Source of the DNA: Euborellia annulipes
Taxonomy: Eukaryota > Arthropoda > Insecta > Dermaptera > Anisolabididae
DNA: 64,000 nt
NCBI GenBank assembly: GCA_023213315.1
Contig: JAKCPI010011663.1
Coordinates: 1 to 64,000, forward strand
Direction: 5' to 3'
A program made the translations under genes and the position numbers. Positions 31,547-43,195 of this stretch are shown one piece after another (position 1 is the first letter of the stretch; each line of letters opens with the position of its first letter). The notes beneath the pieces were generated by a model, which did not search any database, was not told where the DNA came from, and worked only from the letters and a program-made list of their open reading frames with translations.

Positions 31547-32299
31547 GCTAATGAATGTGAAAAATTTTAATTTTATAAAAATTTGATCAATGCTGAGAGG
31601 AGCTCAAACTTGTTGAGTGTTTAATTATTAAATGAGCAATTCTTGTATATTTATGAGGCGGAGTCAGCCACAAAGACATTCCACACAATTCTTATTTTTG
31701 TTTATCGAAAACAGCTCCGACGATTTTGTTGAAAAATTAATTATATACTAAAGTAAATATAAATAGTAAATTACGTTTTTGGAAAAATTTTGATAATAGA
31801 ACTTTAGTGAGTTTTTTTTTTTTTTTGACTCAAAATTAGCTCTAAAGATTTTGATTAAACATCTTGAAGTCTCTGTGACATTGGGAGAAGTGGAAGTTCC
31901 ATGCTTAGGAAAATTCCATCTCTCTTTTGCTTCGATGAAACGAAATTTTTTATATTAAAAAAAATAATAATAATAAATTAGCCTAAAAATGATGATTTTT
32001 GTCTTTCTTCCAGTTCTCAATGGACAACATTTTTGGTTTTTTTTTTTAAATTAAAAGAGCAGTAAAATTACTGATTCTTTTTTTAATATTTTTTAAAAAT
32101 TCAGCAAATTTAATATTCATTAAAAACTTCTCAGCTCCTAAATATTATTGTGCATTTAATTTCAAAAGTGAAACATCTGATTATTTTTCCAATTGAATTC
32201 TAGCATAAAATTTTTAAATCTTAAAAAGGGGATTTTAGAATTAAAAAAAAAGCCGACCTATCATCTAAAATAAAACAAGTGGTATTTGTTAGAATGACC
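31547..32299. other. AT-rich intron DNA, nothing recognised
   Basis: No feature is supportable. Confidence 0.4.
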
Positions 32300-32660
32300 C
32301 TCAACCGAAGCTGCAGGTCGTCCTTCTTGATTTTGAACGAAAAACCTGATAGGCGAGCAAGCGGGGCCCTTTTATTATATAGGCCTACTGAATATCTAGA
32401 AAAAGACCGTTTAGAAACAAGTCCCCTGGCTTCGGCCTGAGGAAGGCAACGGCAACCCACGCTACGCTTGCGATGCATGCTTTTGTTGCAGTTGAGGCCC
32501 CGCCTACCGCCCTACCGCCCTACCGCCCTACCGCCTGCCTCACTTGGCCAACTCTCATTTATGCAAACTGGTTCCTGATCGAATCGATCTGCGCGAATTT
32601 CAAAAGCAATTGTCATTCCCCTACACCCTCGTGTTCGAATATATTACTATGCTTGATCTA
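32300..32660. other. GC-richer intron island with CTACCGCC tandem repeat
   Basis: CTACCGCC is repeated four times at about 32504-32536. The surrounding sequence is GC-richer than the intron average and matches no repeat seen elsewhere in the window. Coding content is not supported. Confidence 0.45.
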
Positions 32661-32897
32661 TCTAGTCTAGACCTCGAATTTAACGTTTCGAGAGGATATT
32701 GATAACGCTTTTATCTTTGAATAAATAAAACCATTTTATATTGTGATCGGTTTAAAATCAATAAATAAAACGCTCTTAGACGTAGATCCCAGATTAAATT
32801 TTTTTTTTTTAAGGTATTTTATGTACCGTACTTTGACTTTCAATTAATTACTCGAGAAGACCGCGCGCACGTTTGAAATTTCACATGCGTGGTCATT

Positions 32898-33183
32898 AGG
32901 GTGCGCCGAAAAAATTTTTGTATATACTTTTTTTTTAACGTAATAGTTACAGTATTTTTATTTTTGAACATAAGATTATGGTGTGAATTCAAAAATTAAA
33001 AGAATAATCGCAAAAATGAAGTTTTTTTCATATTTTGTCAAACTTTAGGCCCTATGCGCGACCGGAAGATGTCAACCGATTTTGATAATTTTTTTTTCCT
33101 TTTTTTTGTCTATGTAATTTGCAACTTTTCAGCGTTATTACAACTTCAAAATAAAAAAATAAGTTTTTTTCGGCCCACCCCTA
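32898..33183. repeat. Small inverted-repeat element
   Basis: TAGGGTGCGCCGAAAAAA at the left pairs with TTTTTTTCGGCCCACCCCTA at the right. The interior is AT-rich. The target duplication is unclear. Confidence 0.6.
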
Positions 33184-33504
33184 TCTGTTACATTCAGAAA
33201 AGGAGGGATCTTAATACTGTAGTTTATTATATGACTTGATATGAAAGCAAATTAATTGAATTGTGTTGGTCGTAAGTTAAAATGAATTAGTAAGATTACT
33301 CCGTCTACTATCGGTCTCAAAAGATATTATTTACAATCGTTTTAATGAATATTTAGAAGAGGGAGTCAATAAATTTAATTTACCGCTAATTTGTCAGTAT
33401 GAAATTTTTAGTAACGAACAAGAGATTCCAGCCTTAGCTCGGGTAACTTGTCACCATTCACGTATTCACTAAAGTGTTGAAAAATATTTAAAATTAAGAT
33501 TTGT
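33184..33504. other. Intron DNA, nothing recognised
   Basis: No feature is supportable. Confidence 0.35.
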
Positions 33505-33935
33505 CAAATGCATATGTGTAAAAAGTTCCAAAGGGGACCCCCTTTTGAATCGAAATAAACATGAAAATCCCCATAGGGATTTAACATTGGCTCTATGGAA
33601 GGAAGAGCCGAAAAGTGAATTTGAAAAATCTGAAATAATATATCAGTAAAGAGTGCTTCAAACAATTCTCACGAAAAATTTTACTGATATTCTTTTTAAA
33701 GAGCATCTAAAAAATAATTGATTTTTGAATTTTAATCAAATGCCTAACTTAAATATAAAATCCTAGCTCATTTCCTTCATGCTTAAAAATGTCCACACGC
33801 ACACAGAGCAATTTGCGGGACCCACTTTTTTGAGACCTCAAAACATGTATTTCCATCTAAATCTCGACATCGAATTTTTGACATGATCGTAATACTTTCT
33901 ATCTATATATTACATATATAGATAAGAGAAAGTAA
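33505..33935 (-). repeat. Family A repeat, minus-strand copy of the tail-ending variant
   Basis: In + strand order: the tail block (AAGTTCCAAAGGGGACCCCC, CATAGGGATTTAACATTGGC), TAAAGAGCATCTAAAAAATA, CAATTTGCGGGACCCACTTT, then the start hairpin ending GATAAGAGAAAGTAAAAA. It is the reverse of the copy at 41838-42480. Confidence 0.82.
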
Positions 33936-34493
33936 AAAATTAGTTTTTATGAGGGAAAGGCAAGCGTAAAATTTGGATTAAAGGCTCCCAAAGTTGAAGA
34001 CTTAGGAACTCCAGCATCCCCCAAACATGATGGTGCGTCATTGATAAGGATCTAACCGTGTCCATTTATCAAAATCCCTTAATTTCAAATTTGGCATGAA
34101 CTTTCACCCTGTCTATGGCCTGTAATAAAATAGAATTTAAAAAGTAAAAAGTAGAACTTTTTTTTTAAATTAATTAAAACATTTCAAATATAAACAAACA
34201 AACAAGATTTGTTTAAATTAAAATATGTATTTTTCTTCATAAATATAAAACAAACAAAGGTAAACAATAAACAAAATACTTTTTTACACCAACTATTTAT
34301 TATTAGAAAGATTATTCGTTGTTTTGATTTCAAGTGTGTAACAAATTTCTTAAAGATTTTATTTCACTTGCCTTGTCCGTCTTGATGTCCATTTTCCTAA
34401 TTCTTCTTGATCCCGAGATGTGAAATTTTGTATACAGGCCCAGTTGCGAGGCAAAAATCGAAGTAGGCCTTTAGTTTTAAAGATTTTTTTTTT
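33936..34493. other. Intron DNA, nothing recognised
   Basis: No feature is supportable. Confidence 0.35.
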
Positions 34494-34558
34494 TTTTAAT
34501 TTGATTTAAGGTCTTTTTTTCGGCATCGAAGGCCATTTAGACCCCTTTTCTATACGTT
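34494..34558 (-). mobile_element. SINE tail fragment
   Basis: AAGGTCTTTTTTTCGGCATCG and AAGGCCATTTAGACCCC match the 3' part of the tRNA-derived SINE; the tRNA head is absent. Confidence 0.65.
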
Positions 34559-34682
34559 TTAAAGTTTTATTAAAAAAATTAATTTTAGCCAAAAAAAATT
34601 CTCTTGATGTATTTTCAATATTTTAATTATTTATTTATTAATCTTAATTACATCAACATTTGAACCAAATATTGATTCTATT

Positions 34683-34760
34683 TTTACTTTCCCTTACCTA
34701 TATACTGTAATATACAGTATATAGTGAGAAAGTATTGTGATCATTTAAAAAAGATGTTGA
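34683..34760 (+). repeat. Family A start fragment
   Basis: TACTTTCCCTTACCTATATA, an inverted TA-rich core and GTGAGAAAGTATTGTGATC match the beginning of family A. The rest is missing. Confidence 0.7.
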
Positions 34761-36354
34761 GATTTTTTCTTTTTAATTATCAACGTTTAGACAAAATCTA
34801 GTCAAGTGTTAGATGGATTAATATTTTCTATAATTTTTACCAAATAAGTTTTTTTTAAATTTAATTACGGATGTAAATATAACCATTAATAGGATTATTA
34901 TCTCATAGCATTTGGACAGATGTTAAAAGGCTACCTGCATAAGAGCCAAGGTCAATCTTGGCGAATTAATTTCCATAAATTTGTTAATTATATGCAAATA
35001 ATGAAAATTGGAGCACTCGGAATTATTTTCATAATAATCTTAAATATGAATTTTAATAATTACCAAATTTGACATTGTCTGATTTTTGACATTCAACACT
35101 GAAAAAACTTATCCATTATAGGAAACAAGTTTTTTATACTCTCATTTAGGTAATTAAAATTATTTATTATCTTAATTACATTAACTTTCGGTTTATGTCA
35201 AACCGGAAGTGTTCCTTTGTTAATATAATTTTTCATTTTTTTCTTGAATACTTTAATAATTTTTCAAATAAAATGAATTAAAACATAAAAAAAGTCATTT
35301 TTCAATTTGGGACGATTGATTAACAAAAAAAAAAATCGATGTTTGAAAAAAAAGATATATAAAATTTCAACCCAGGAGTATACAAAAATTGCATTTTTTC
35401 TGTTTTTACCAAACCTACATGCAATAAAAATAAGTTTAAAATTTCTATATTTTACCTTTCCAAAAATCGTCGAAAAACAGTTAAATATTAACGAAGTTAC
35501 GAAATCTATTATATTTTACAAATCGCAAGAAATGTAAGTTATGAATGAATAAAATTAAAATCGGCAGCATTCACTCGTGGCTGCAGATACCATATTCACA
35601 ATTTTCTCAAGTATAAACCGATTGAAATGTGACTTATAAACTTTGTTATATTGCTAGAGAATATTTTAAACATGATTTTATTGAATGCAGGGCAGGTAAA
35701 AATGGTGGGTGCGATCTAATTTAAAAAAAATTACGTTTTTTCCTTTTTTTTTTTAATTTTAACAGCATGGGCTGAAACTTGATATTTCTGTTTCTCAACC
35801 ATTCTCATATTTTTAAGAAAATATGCATTGAAGTAATATAAAAAAATTCAAATTCCAAACCGTATATTTGCAAAAATATGTCAATCATTTAAAACAAACA
35901 AAATTAAATAGAAAGAAATCCGAAGATACAGATAGTATTTTTGTGTGTATATTATACTAGTATAGTATGCGTATAGATATAATAAATAAGCCGGAGACGA
36001 TGTTATCTTCACATGTCAGTTGTAGTTAATTAGTTGGCTTGGAACATTTTGCAATTTACTACAAGTGAAAATGTATCTTTCTCCATGTCCCTGATAAGAG
36101 CCGTGCCGAGGTATGGTCGGGTCCCCCCCCCCCCCCATCTCTCTCACACTGGCTATCTCCTATCTCTGGCCTAAGCTTAGGCCCTTTCAATCACCACTAT
36201 CCCTAGTGTCTGCTCTAGATAAACATAAACACCTCCCAATAACTGATCTTGTTAACATGTGTTTACATCTTCCTTTTCCCAATATGCCTGGTGAAAATAA
36301 TTAACAAACTACAATGGATATACACATTGAAAAATATTTATATTTCATCTTCCT
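34761..36354. other. Intron DNA, nothing firm
   Basis: Mostly AT-rich. 36090-36300 is GC-richer with a poly-C run (36123-36135) and forkhead-like ATAAACATAAACA and TGTTTAC motifs, which may be chance matches. Confidence 0.4.
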
Positions 36355-36655
36355 ATCAAGTACAAGAGTAAAATTCAAAAATCAATTATTTTTTAGATGC
36401 TCAATAAAATGTATATTCCGGTTTTGCCTTCAAAATTGTTTGAAGCACACTTAGGAAAGATACGAGAAATGGTTGCCATGGTAACAAAATTTAAGTATAA
36501 AATATTTAATCCAATTTATAAATATTTTTCTATGTTTATAAATTTTACTTCTTGAATACAAATGTACCGTACTGGTCGCACAGCACACGACTTTCTCTTG
36601 CCTTTGGTAATTGAAAGTTGTGTTCTGTGCTTGTCACGCCATATTTTTTGTCATA
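36355..36655 (+). repeat. Family A internal part and terminal hairpin
   Basis: It contains TCAATTATTTTTTAGATGC, TTGTTTGAAGCACACTT, a perfect X-box-like palindrome GTTGCCATGGTAAC (36472-36485) and a hairpin at 36571-36649 with a truncated left arm. Confidence 0.8.
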
Positions 36656-37867
36656 TTATGATAAATCATTCTATTTTATCTTTGACATTTTTCCGTAAAT
36701 TCAATAATTTTTGAAGTAATCAACGAAGAAAAAAACAATTTTGGCTATTTTTGGAAAAAAATGAAAAACAAAATCTTACACGTCTCAACTTAATAATGTA
36801 AATATAAACAAATGAATTTGATGGAACAAATGATAATTTCAAAGAAGGGTTTTTTAGAGTATTCCAGAAAGCTTGACGAAGTCATGCTGATAAAAAATTC
36901 AAAATGTTGACATGTCTTAATTAAAAAATTTTTTTTAATGACTTATCCCTTTGGTTAAAATCTGGCGGTTATATTATTGTGATTCTTGTTTGAAATTGTT
37001 TACCAGCCCTCTTCACTTGGCTTATTTATAGTCTATCATATATTCTACTATTGTTATTTTTTATTTGTAATGTACTTACAAATAGTTTACATTTTTGGCT
37101 TGTTTACGAACATAAATCAGTTGATTTTCGTCCCTTAACAAACCTGCCATTTGTATTGTCACCTTAAATTCTTTGATTTTTTTTGTTTCTTTGTGAAAAT
37201 TGTTGTTATGAAATTTTTTCTGACCTGGCCTTAGCACCGCACACGTGTTTGTCCTTTTTCTCTCGCCCTTTCCTCTTTTTGTTCCTTCCCTTAGGGTTTA
37301 AAGACCCACCCTACCACTCCAACCCGTGCCAAAGAAAGAAAGTCCGTCCTTCAAGCCCTCTTGCTCTCTCTTTGCCATACAACAAAAATTTGCTCATCCT
37401 TTTTCCAAGACATCGTGTAGTTCAGTAATCGAGTCTCAGGTCGTTTCCTTTTTAGAATGCAAATTGAAATTCTCTATTTAATTCAAAAGCTATGAATTTA
37501 ATAGCAGTGTAAAATTTTAATGAGATATTATGTTAATTTCTTTTGACTATTTGACTATATATTCAATATTATATATTTTAATTTAATTATTATTTATGAA
37601 TGAATGGACAACTAATATACTAAAGCAGGCATTTGCAACCTTTACAGGACTATGGCCTGGGCTAGAAAGTAGAAAGATTACGCGGTCCGGAGTAAGTTTC
37701 AGGGACAAATTAAAAATTTTATTTCCAATGGAATTAATCTATTAAAATTATCTTTACCGGAAATATTCTTACGGTTAATGAATCAATGATGTTTGGAAAA
37801 GTCGTCGCGGTCGTACGGTGCACAGACATGTACTAAATATTTCTACAAGCATGAAATATATATATTA
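36656..37867. other. Intron DNA, nothing firm
   Basis: A pyrimidine-rich stretch at 37180-37430 leaves an open frame with no recognisable protein. The remainder is AT-rich. Confidence 0.4.
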
Positions 37868-38565
37868 GGGTGGCTCTCGCTTATTTACCAAACTTAAAAT
37901 TCTGAACGGTCCGCCCTACAAATCATTCAATTATCCCAAAAAAAAATAAGATTGCAACGGTAAAAACCCTCAAATTAAGCGTTTAAACCGTCCCGAAATA
38001 CTAATGAAGAGGATTAGCATAAAGTGTACTTTAAACGATTTCCACGAAAAATTTCACTGATATTCTTTTTAAAGAGCATCTAAAAAATAGTTGATTTGTG
38101 AATTTTAATCAAAATCGTTGGAGCGAATTTTGAGAAAATCGGAAAAAGCTGAAAAAGTACATCAGTAAAGTACTAGTACTTTTTGGCTGAGATTGAAATT
38201 TTATATATATTTAAGTTAGTCATCCCCCTGGAACGTGACACGAAGCTTTTGAACAAAATAAGCCAAAAAGTACTTTACTGATGTACTTTTTCAGTTTATT
38301 TCGGTTTTCTCAAAATATTTTGATTAAATTTCATAAATCAACTATTTTTTAGATGTTCTTTTAAAAGTATATCAGTGAAATTTTTCGTTGAAGTCATTTG
38401 CAGTACACTTTATGCTAATTTTCATTAGCATATCGGCACGCTTTAAACGCTTAATTTGAGGCCTTTTGCTATTGCAATCTTATTTTTTTGTGGTAATTGA
38501 ATGATCTGGGGGGGGGGGGCGAGCCGTTGAAAATTTTAAGTTTGGTAAATAAGTGCCACCTTAAA
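37868..38565. repeat. 700-bp foldback whose arms contain family A sequence
   Basis: The outer ends TAGGGTGGCTCTCGCTTATT and AATAAGTGCCACCTTA pair imperfectly and the arms continue for about 330 bp through ATAAGATTGCAA, AATTAAGCGTTTAAA, ATTTCACTGATAT and the GTACATCAGTAAAGTACTAG block to a centre near 38195-38215. A poly-G run interrupts the right arm (38510-38522). Confidence 0.82.
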
Positions 38566-38731
38566 TATATATATAATATATAGTAAAGAAATATGGAAAA
38601 AAAATCATATTAATGAATCCTTAGCAAGGAATTGCCAATTTATTTGTCCTAAAAATAAATATCAATTTTCTTTAGTTGATGAACACATTAGGGATAAGCA
38701 TATAAAACAGACACACAAAATTGTTTATATA

Positions 38732-39242
38732 CAGTAGAACCTCGCTTAACGAGCACCTCTCATAACGAGTAATTCTCATAGAGCAAAACAAATTGTAAAA
38801 GAATGACTCGCTTAACGAGCGAAATTTCTCTTAACGACTACAAACCTCTCAAAATCAAAATCTGTCCAATTAGTTTATAATTTGACTTTATTATTTGCGC
38901 ACTTTTAAATTTAGTGACTAAATTTACAAAAAATTAAATTAGATATTTAACGTTATATTAAAGGGTTTTTATTCAAAACCATAAAATTTTCCATTTTTAA
39001 TAATTAATTATTAGGAACACGATGAAATAAACTCTAGTCCACAATATCGACCTTCTGGCTCCACTAGCATCGACGTGCCTCTTGTGATATCACATTTTTT
39101 TGTGTTATATTGTGCTATATGATTAATTGTCTTTGAATAAACGTTATAAATAATAAATAAAATAAAATTTGTGAGTATTTTTTCGACATGGAACGAATTA
39201 TCTTGCTGAAACGAATCATTCACGTTAAGCCAGGTTCCACTG
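38732..39242. mobile_element. Tigger/pogo-like MITE
   Basis: Left CAGTAGAACCTCGCTTAACG and right, read inverted, CAGTGGAACCTGGCTTAACG differ at two positions. TA precedes the left end; the right flank is AA, so the duplication is imperfect. CTCGCTTAACGAGC recurs inside near 38810. A minus-strand frame spans the right end but shows no transposase motif. Confidence 0.65.
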
Positions 39243-39404
39243 AATATATTTTCAAAATGAGTTGAAATTAAAACAAAATTTTTTAAATTTCTCAATTGGT
39301 CCCTAACGATGTTTAAAACTCTGATTTAAGAATTTGATTTCCTTTCAAAATCAATTTTGTAATTAACTAGTTGTTTCTTGGTGGCTGGATATTATGATAT
39401 GAGG

Positions 39405-39552
39405 ATGTGTTATATGGGCAGCCAAGGAGAAAAATAAAATAAAAGTCTATTTTTTGTCGATGTTTCGAGTGCGATCGCCCTCTTCATCAGGACAAAAATG
39501 ATATCAAGTTGTAAGGTATTTTATTTTTCGTCTTGGCTGCCCATATCACATA
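39405..39552. repeat. Small foldback around a hammerhead-like motif
   Basis: TATATGGGCAGCCAAG and CTTGGCTGCCCATATCACAT pair, and AAAAATAAAATA is mirrored. One motif sits inside on the minus strand. Confidence 0.75.
39451..39498 (-). ncRNA. Hammerhead ribozyme-like motif with eight-pair helix I
   Basis: On the minus strand helix I TTTTTGTC pairs perfectly with GACAAAAA. The core is CTGATGA, extra A, helix II with GAG/CTC and an inner GC/GC around one mismatch, GAAA, then CATC. The C-A combination in helix III replaces the C-G seen elsewhere. Confidence 0.58.
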
Positions 39553-39825
39553 CTCATATCAATTTTGTAATTTATAGAAATTTTTTTTTTAAAATAAAGT
39601 TTGTTCAAAATGATAATTTTTTCTTTAAAGTTTTGGTTTCATAGTTGATAAAGCGTAAAATATTCCCCAAAACATAATTACTAAAAGCTGATTATTTGTT
39701 TTTTCCCCTTTGACTTTTTACTGGTGACTCACATTCGTCATAATTAATATTTGATTCTCTGTAAATTAATCATTTCTTTAAGCCTATTATAATGAGCCGT
39801 TTAAAAAAAAATCGATTTTTTTATT

Positions 39826-39985
39826 TGTTTTATGGTTTTTTTGGGATTTAATGCCATTTAGACCCCATCCCTATTTATTTCAAATGATTGGTTGCCAATT
39901 AAATGAAATAAATTTTTCTCACTTAGGAAGGGAAGCGAACCCGAGACTGAGTCAAGAGCCAGGGTAAAAAATCAATCGATTACAC
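39826..39985 (-). mobile_element. SINE, degenerate copy
   Basis: The tail block ATGCCATTTAGACCCCATCC and body AATGAAATAAATTTTTCTCAC match the SINE. A B-box-like GCGAACCCGAG is recognisable, but the A-box region is eroded. Confidence 0.65.
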
Positions 39986-40714
39986 CGGTCAACACGATTT
40001 TTGGGTCTGGCTGAAATTTTCGTTTCTCCTAGGCTAAAAATAAAGGGAAAAATAATTTTTTGATCCAAGTTTGCTTTTGTAGAGCAATTTTTCCAATTTT
40101 TGAGAAAAATCACTGATTATTATATTTATTTTTTTATAATTTTATTTTAAATTACGATTAGGAAAATTTTTGCTGAATATGTGAGTTTTTTGTATTATAC
40201 AAAAGCAAACTTTAAAAGCAAAAAATGGAAATTTAAGTGTTTTTCGGTGTCTAGAATCAGAATTCTAGCATTAGAACAGAACCCAAAAAAAAATTTTTTT
40301 TGTTGACCTGTGTTATTGAAAAAATATGCTAAATTTAGAAAGTGGTATTAGAGATTTCAAATGGGGGTTTTATGATAAAAATAAAATTTATTTGAAATCA
40401 TTTTAATAAATATTTTCTGATTCACTGGATAAACTTTTTGATTTCGAATATGTATAGATGACTCACAAAATCAAATCATTGATGACATTTTGTGAGGTAT
40501 TTGAATTTCTTCAGTTTAAAAAGGATGTTTCGGTCATTCTTCGTAATTATGATCTTCTTGACAGGATATCATATATTAAAATTTTTCTTTAAGAAATATT
40601 AAAAAGACATCCTGTCAACCAATTTCCTGGGAATGGTGGTCGAAACATCAGCATTATAATAAATAAGAAAATTGAATCTTCATTCTGGGTGTTGCTGCTC
40701 TCGGCGTTTCAAAG
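39986..40714. other. Intron DNA with a weak foldback
   Basis: Around 40500-40640, AAGGATGTTTCGGTCATTC and GAATGGTGGTCGAAACATC, and GACAGGATAT with ATCCTGTC, suggest a decayed hammerhead-type foldback without a CTGANGA core. The rest has nothing recognised. Confidence 0.35.
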
Positions 40715-40985
40715 CAAGGGCGGATACAAGGGGGGGGGGGTAAAGGGGGTAATTACCCCCCCCCCCCCCGAGATTCGAAAAAAATACCTTTTATTCGCAA
40801 AAAAATTTATTTTTAATGTAAAATTTTTAAAATTAATACTAAAAAATTTGATGTGTATTTATATTCTGGCAAACAATTACAGAATGCGCTTTTAAATTAC
40901 CGAAATTAAAAAAAATAGTGTGCTGTGCGACGAGTCACACCAGATTACCCCCCCCCCCCGAGAAACACCTCTGGATCCGCCCTTG
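40715..40985 (+). mobile_element. hAT-type MITE (group 2), best preserved copy
   Basis: The inverted ends CAAGGGCGGATACA and TGGATCCGCCCTTG differ once, and the 8-bp duplication TTTCAAAG is exact (40707-40714, 40986-40993). Poly-G and poly-C runs lie inside each end. GTGTGCTGTGCGACGAGTCACACC is shared with family A hairpins. Confidence 0.93.
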
Positions 40986-40993
40986 TTTCAAAG

Positions 40994-41224
40994 TCAAATA
41001 CTAAGGAAAAGAAAATGGAATATAATTTTTAATTAATAATATCGATTTGTTGATTGCAATGCTAATTATTAAAGAGAAACAAATGAATTTTATAATCAAA
41101 AACAAATTAACAAAATATTGAAGATGAAAAAAATTATTTTTATACTTTTTTGTCAAAATCAATAAAAGAGATAACTTCTGAGGCGACAAAAATTTATTTC
41201 AATTGGGTTGGTAGCCTAACTAAT
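40994..41224. other. AT-rich intron DNA
   Basis: No feature is supportable. Confidence 0.35.
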
Positions 41225-41445
41225 TTAAATAAAGAGACGGGGTCTAAATGGCCTTCGATGCCGAAAAAGATCTTTTTTAAATTTGTTTAAGTTCTTTTTC
41301 GGCATCTAAGGCCATTTAGATCTCCATTTATTTCAAATGGTTGGTAGCCAATTGAAATGAGATAAATTTTGCGGGGAGCGAACCCAGGACCTCACGCAAA
41401 GAAAAGCTAATGTCTTTTCTCTGAGCCACTGGTCACAGGCGAAAA
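41225..41445. mobile_element. SINE (minus strand) with an inverted second SINE tail
   Basis: 41278-41445 is a full minus-strand copy with head boxes (GCGAACCCAGGACC; CTCTGAGCCACTGGTCAC). Directly before it, 41230-41277 carries the tail block GGGGTCTAAATGGCCTTCG on the plus strand, so two SINE tails meet as an inverted repeat. Confidence 0.78.
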
Positions 41446-41837
41446 ATACCTTTAATGAAATAAAAAAAATAAAAAAAAAATTTATATAAAGAATCTTTTC
41501 AACGTTTTTCCTTTGGTTATTTAAAAGCAATTATTTAATTTAGATTTGACGTTTATTTCTCTGATACTTGTTCTTATAAATAAATTATTAAAGAGGATTG
41601 ATTTTATAAATAAAATAGCAGAGCTATGTATAGTGCATTGATTTTTTCGTAAATTACCTTTAAACTATTCATAATTACTCAAGTGATAACGTTAATGATA
41701 TTCTTCATCGATTTTGTTCATTAATATATTATATAGTATTTATTGATAATATCAATATTATAAATTTGTGTTAACAAAGTTGAAATTCAATTAAAAATTT
41801 TATTCTCATTTGTCCAAATTAAATAAACTTAGCTCTT
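41446..41837. other. AT-rich intron DNA
   Basis: No feature is supportable. Confidence 0.35.
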
Positions 41838-42480
41838 TTTTTACTTTCTCTTACCTATATATGTAATATATAGAAAGATTGCGATCATGTCAAAAATTCG
41901 AAGACGAGATTTAGATGGATATACATGTTTTGAGTCCCCTGAGTCCAAAAAAGTGGGTCCGGCAAATTGGTCTGTCTGTCTGTGTGTGTGTGTGTAACGA
42001 ATTTAATTATGAAGGAATTGAGCTACGGGATTTAAATTTTAGATTTAAGTTAGGTACTCTCCCGTACACTCAATATAAGCTTTTGAACAAAATCGGCTAA
42101 AAAGTACTAATACTTTACTGATGTACTTTTTTCTATTTTCTCAAAACTGGCTCTAATGATTTTGATTAAAATTCATAAATCAATTATTTTTTAGATCGTC
42201 TTTAAAATGAATATTCTCATTTTGCCCTTGAAATCTTTTGAAGCACACTTTACTGATGTAATATTTCAGATTTTTCAAATTCATTTTCCGGCTCTTCCTT
42301 CCATAGAGCCAATGTTGAATCCCTATAGGGATTTGCATGTTAATTTCGATTCACAAGGGGGTCCCCTTTGGAACTTTTTACACATTTAAAAATTTTTTTT
42401 TCTAATTCTTATGAAAATTTGTATTTATTTAGGATTCTCTTTTGAGTATAACATATCCAAATATGAGATTAAAATATGGA
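41838..42480 (+). repeat. Family A repeat, complete tail-ending variant
   Basis: It runs from TACTTTCTCTTACCTATATA through TGTCTGTGTGTGTG, GTACTAATACTTTACTGATG and TCAATTATTTTTTAGATCG to GGGATTTGCATGTTAATTTC, CAAGGGGGTCCCCTTTGGAA and the tail. The length of about 640 bp is likely near full for this variant, which lacks the terminal hairpin. Confidence 0.85.
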
Positions 42481-42544
42481 TTTTTATAGCTGGATAATCG
42501 TTAATCTGTAAAGAAAAGAATGGCAGCTAGATATTATTTCTTTA

Positions 42545-42605
42545 TTAGGCCCTCTATTCTGACGTTTCGGCTTGGTTAAGACCATCCTTAGAGCTTGCGT
42601 ACTGT
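42545..42605 (-). ncRNA. Degenerate hammerhead-like motif
   Basis: On the minus strand CTAAGGA replaces CTGANGA, then TGGTCTTAACCAAGCC, GAAACGTC and AGAATAG. The core G is lost, so it is probably inactive. Confidence 0.4.
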
Positions 42606-43004
42606 CAATATAAGCATACAATCAAATATTCAATCATATGTAGTGAACATAAAAATTCGGTTATAGTTAATAAATAATTATAATTATTAATATGTTTAAT
42701 GATTGAATAATAATTAAGAAAAAACAATAATATAATATATAAATATATATAATATAAAAACGAGTCAATTAGTTGAGTACAGGCATTACTGACATTTTGT
42801 ATACCGACTATAAAAAAGAAAAGGAAAATCTAAAAAAAAATTTACTTTTTTGTACTTTTAAATAAATATTGGTATTTAATTTTTTGTCTTATTATTTTCT
42901 AATCAAATTATTTCAAACAAATTAAATACAATAATTGCACATTAAAGATAGGAAATCGCAGCGGACGCACAGATTACTCCCACCTAACTTGAAATGTTTC
43001 AAGG

Positions 43005-43195
43005 GGGTGGGGGTTAATGAACTTCGAATTATGTAAAATTTATTTTGTGAGTGTTTTTTTTTTAATATAATAAACAAAATCATCCTTAAAAAAAAATTTC
43101 ATAGAGATGTCGGGGGGGGGGGGGGTTAATGAACTCCGATTGACGTAAAATTTGTTTTGTGAGTGTTTTTTAATGTAATAAAAAAAATTAGAACC
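43005..43195 (+). repeat. Tandem duplication, two units of about 110 bp
   Basis: GGGGTTAATGAACTYCGATT, GTAAAATTTRTTTTGTGAGTG and a run of T occur twice, starting near 43008 and 43120, with poly-G before the second unit. Confidence 0.75.

Noticed and set aside
36170..36260. Forkhead-like TGTTTAC and ATAAACA motifs
   Set aside because: Too short and too frequent in AT-rich sequence to support a regulatory call.
39011..39295. 94-codon minus-strand frame at the Tigger-like element
   Set aside because: It starts outside and reads through the terminal repeat; no transposase motif is visible.
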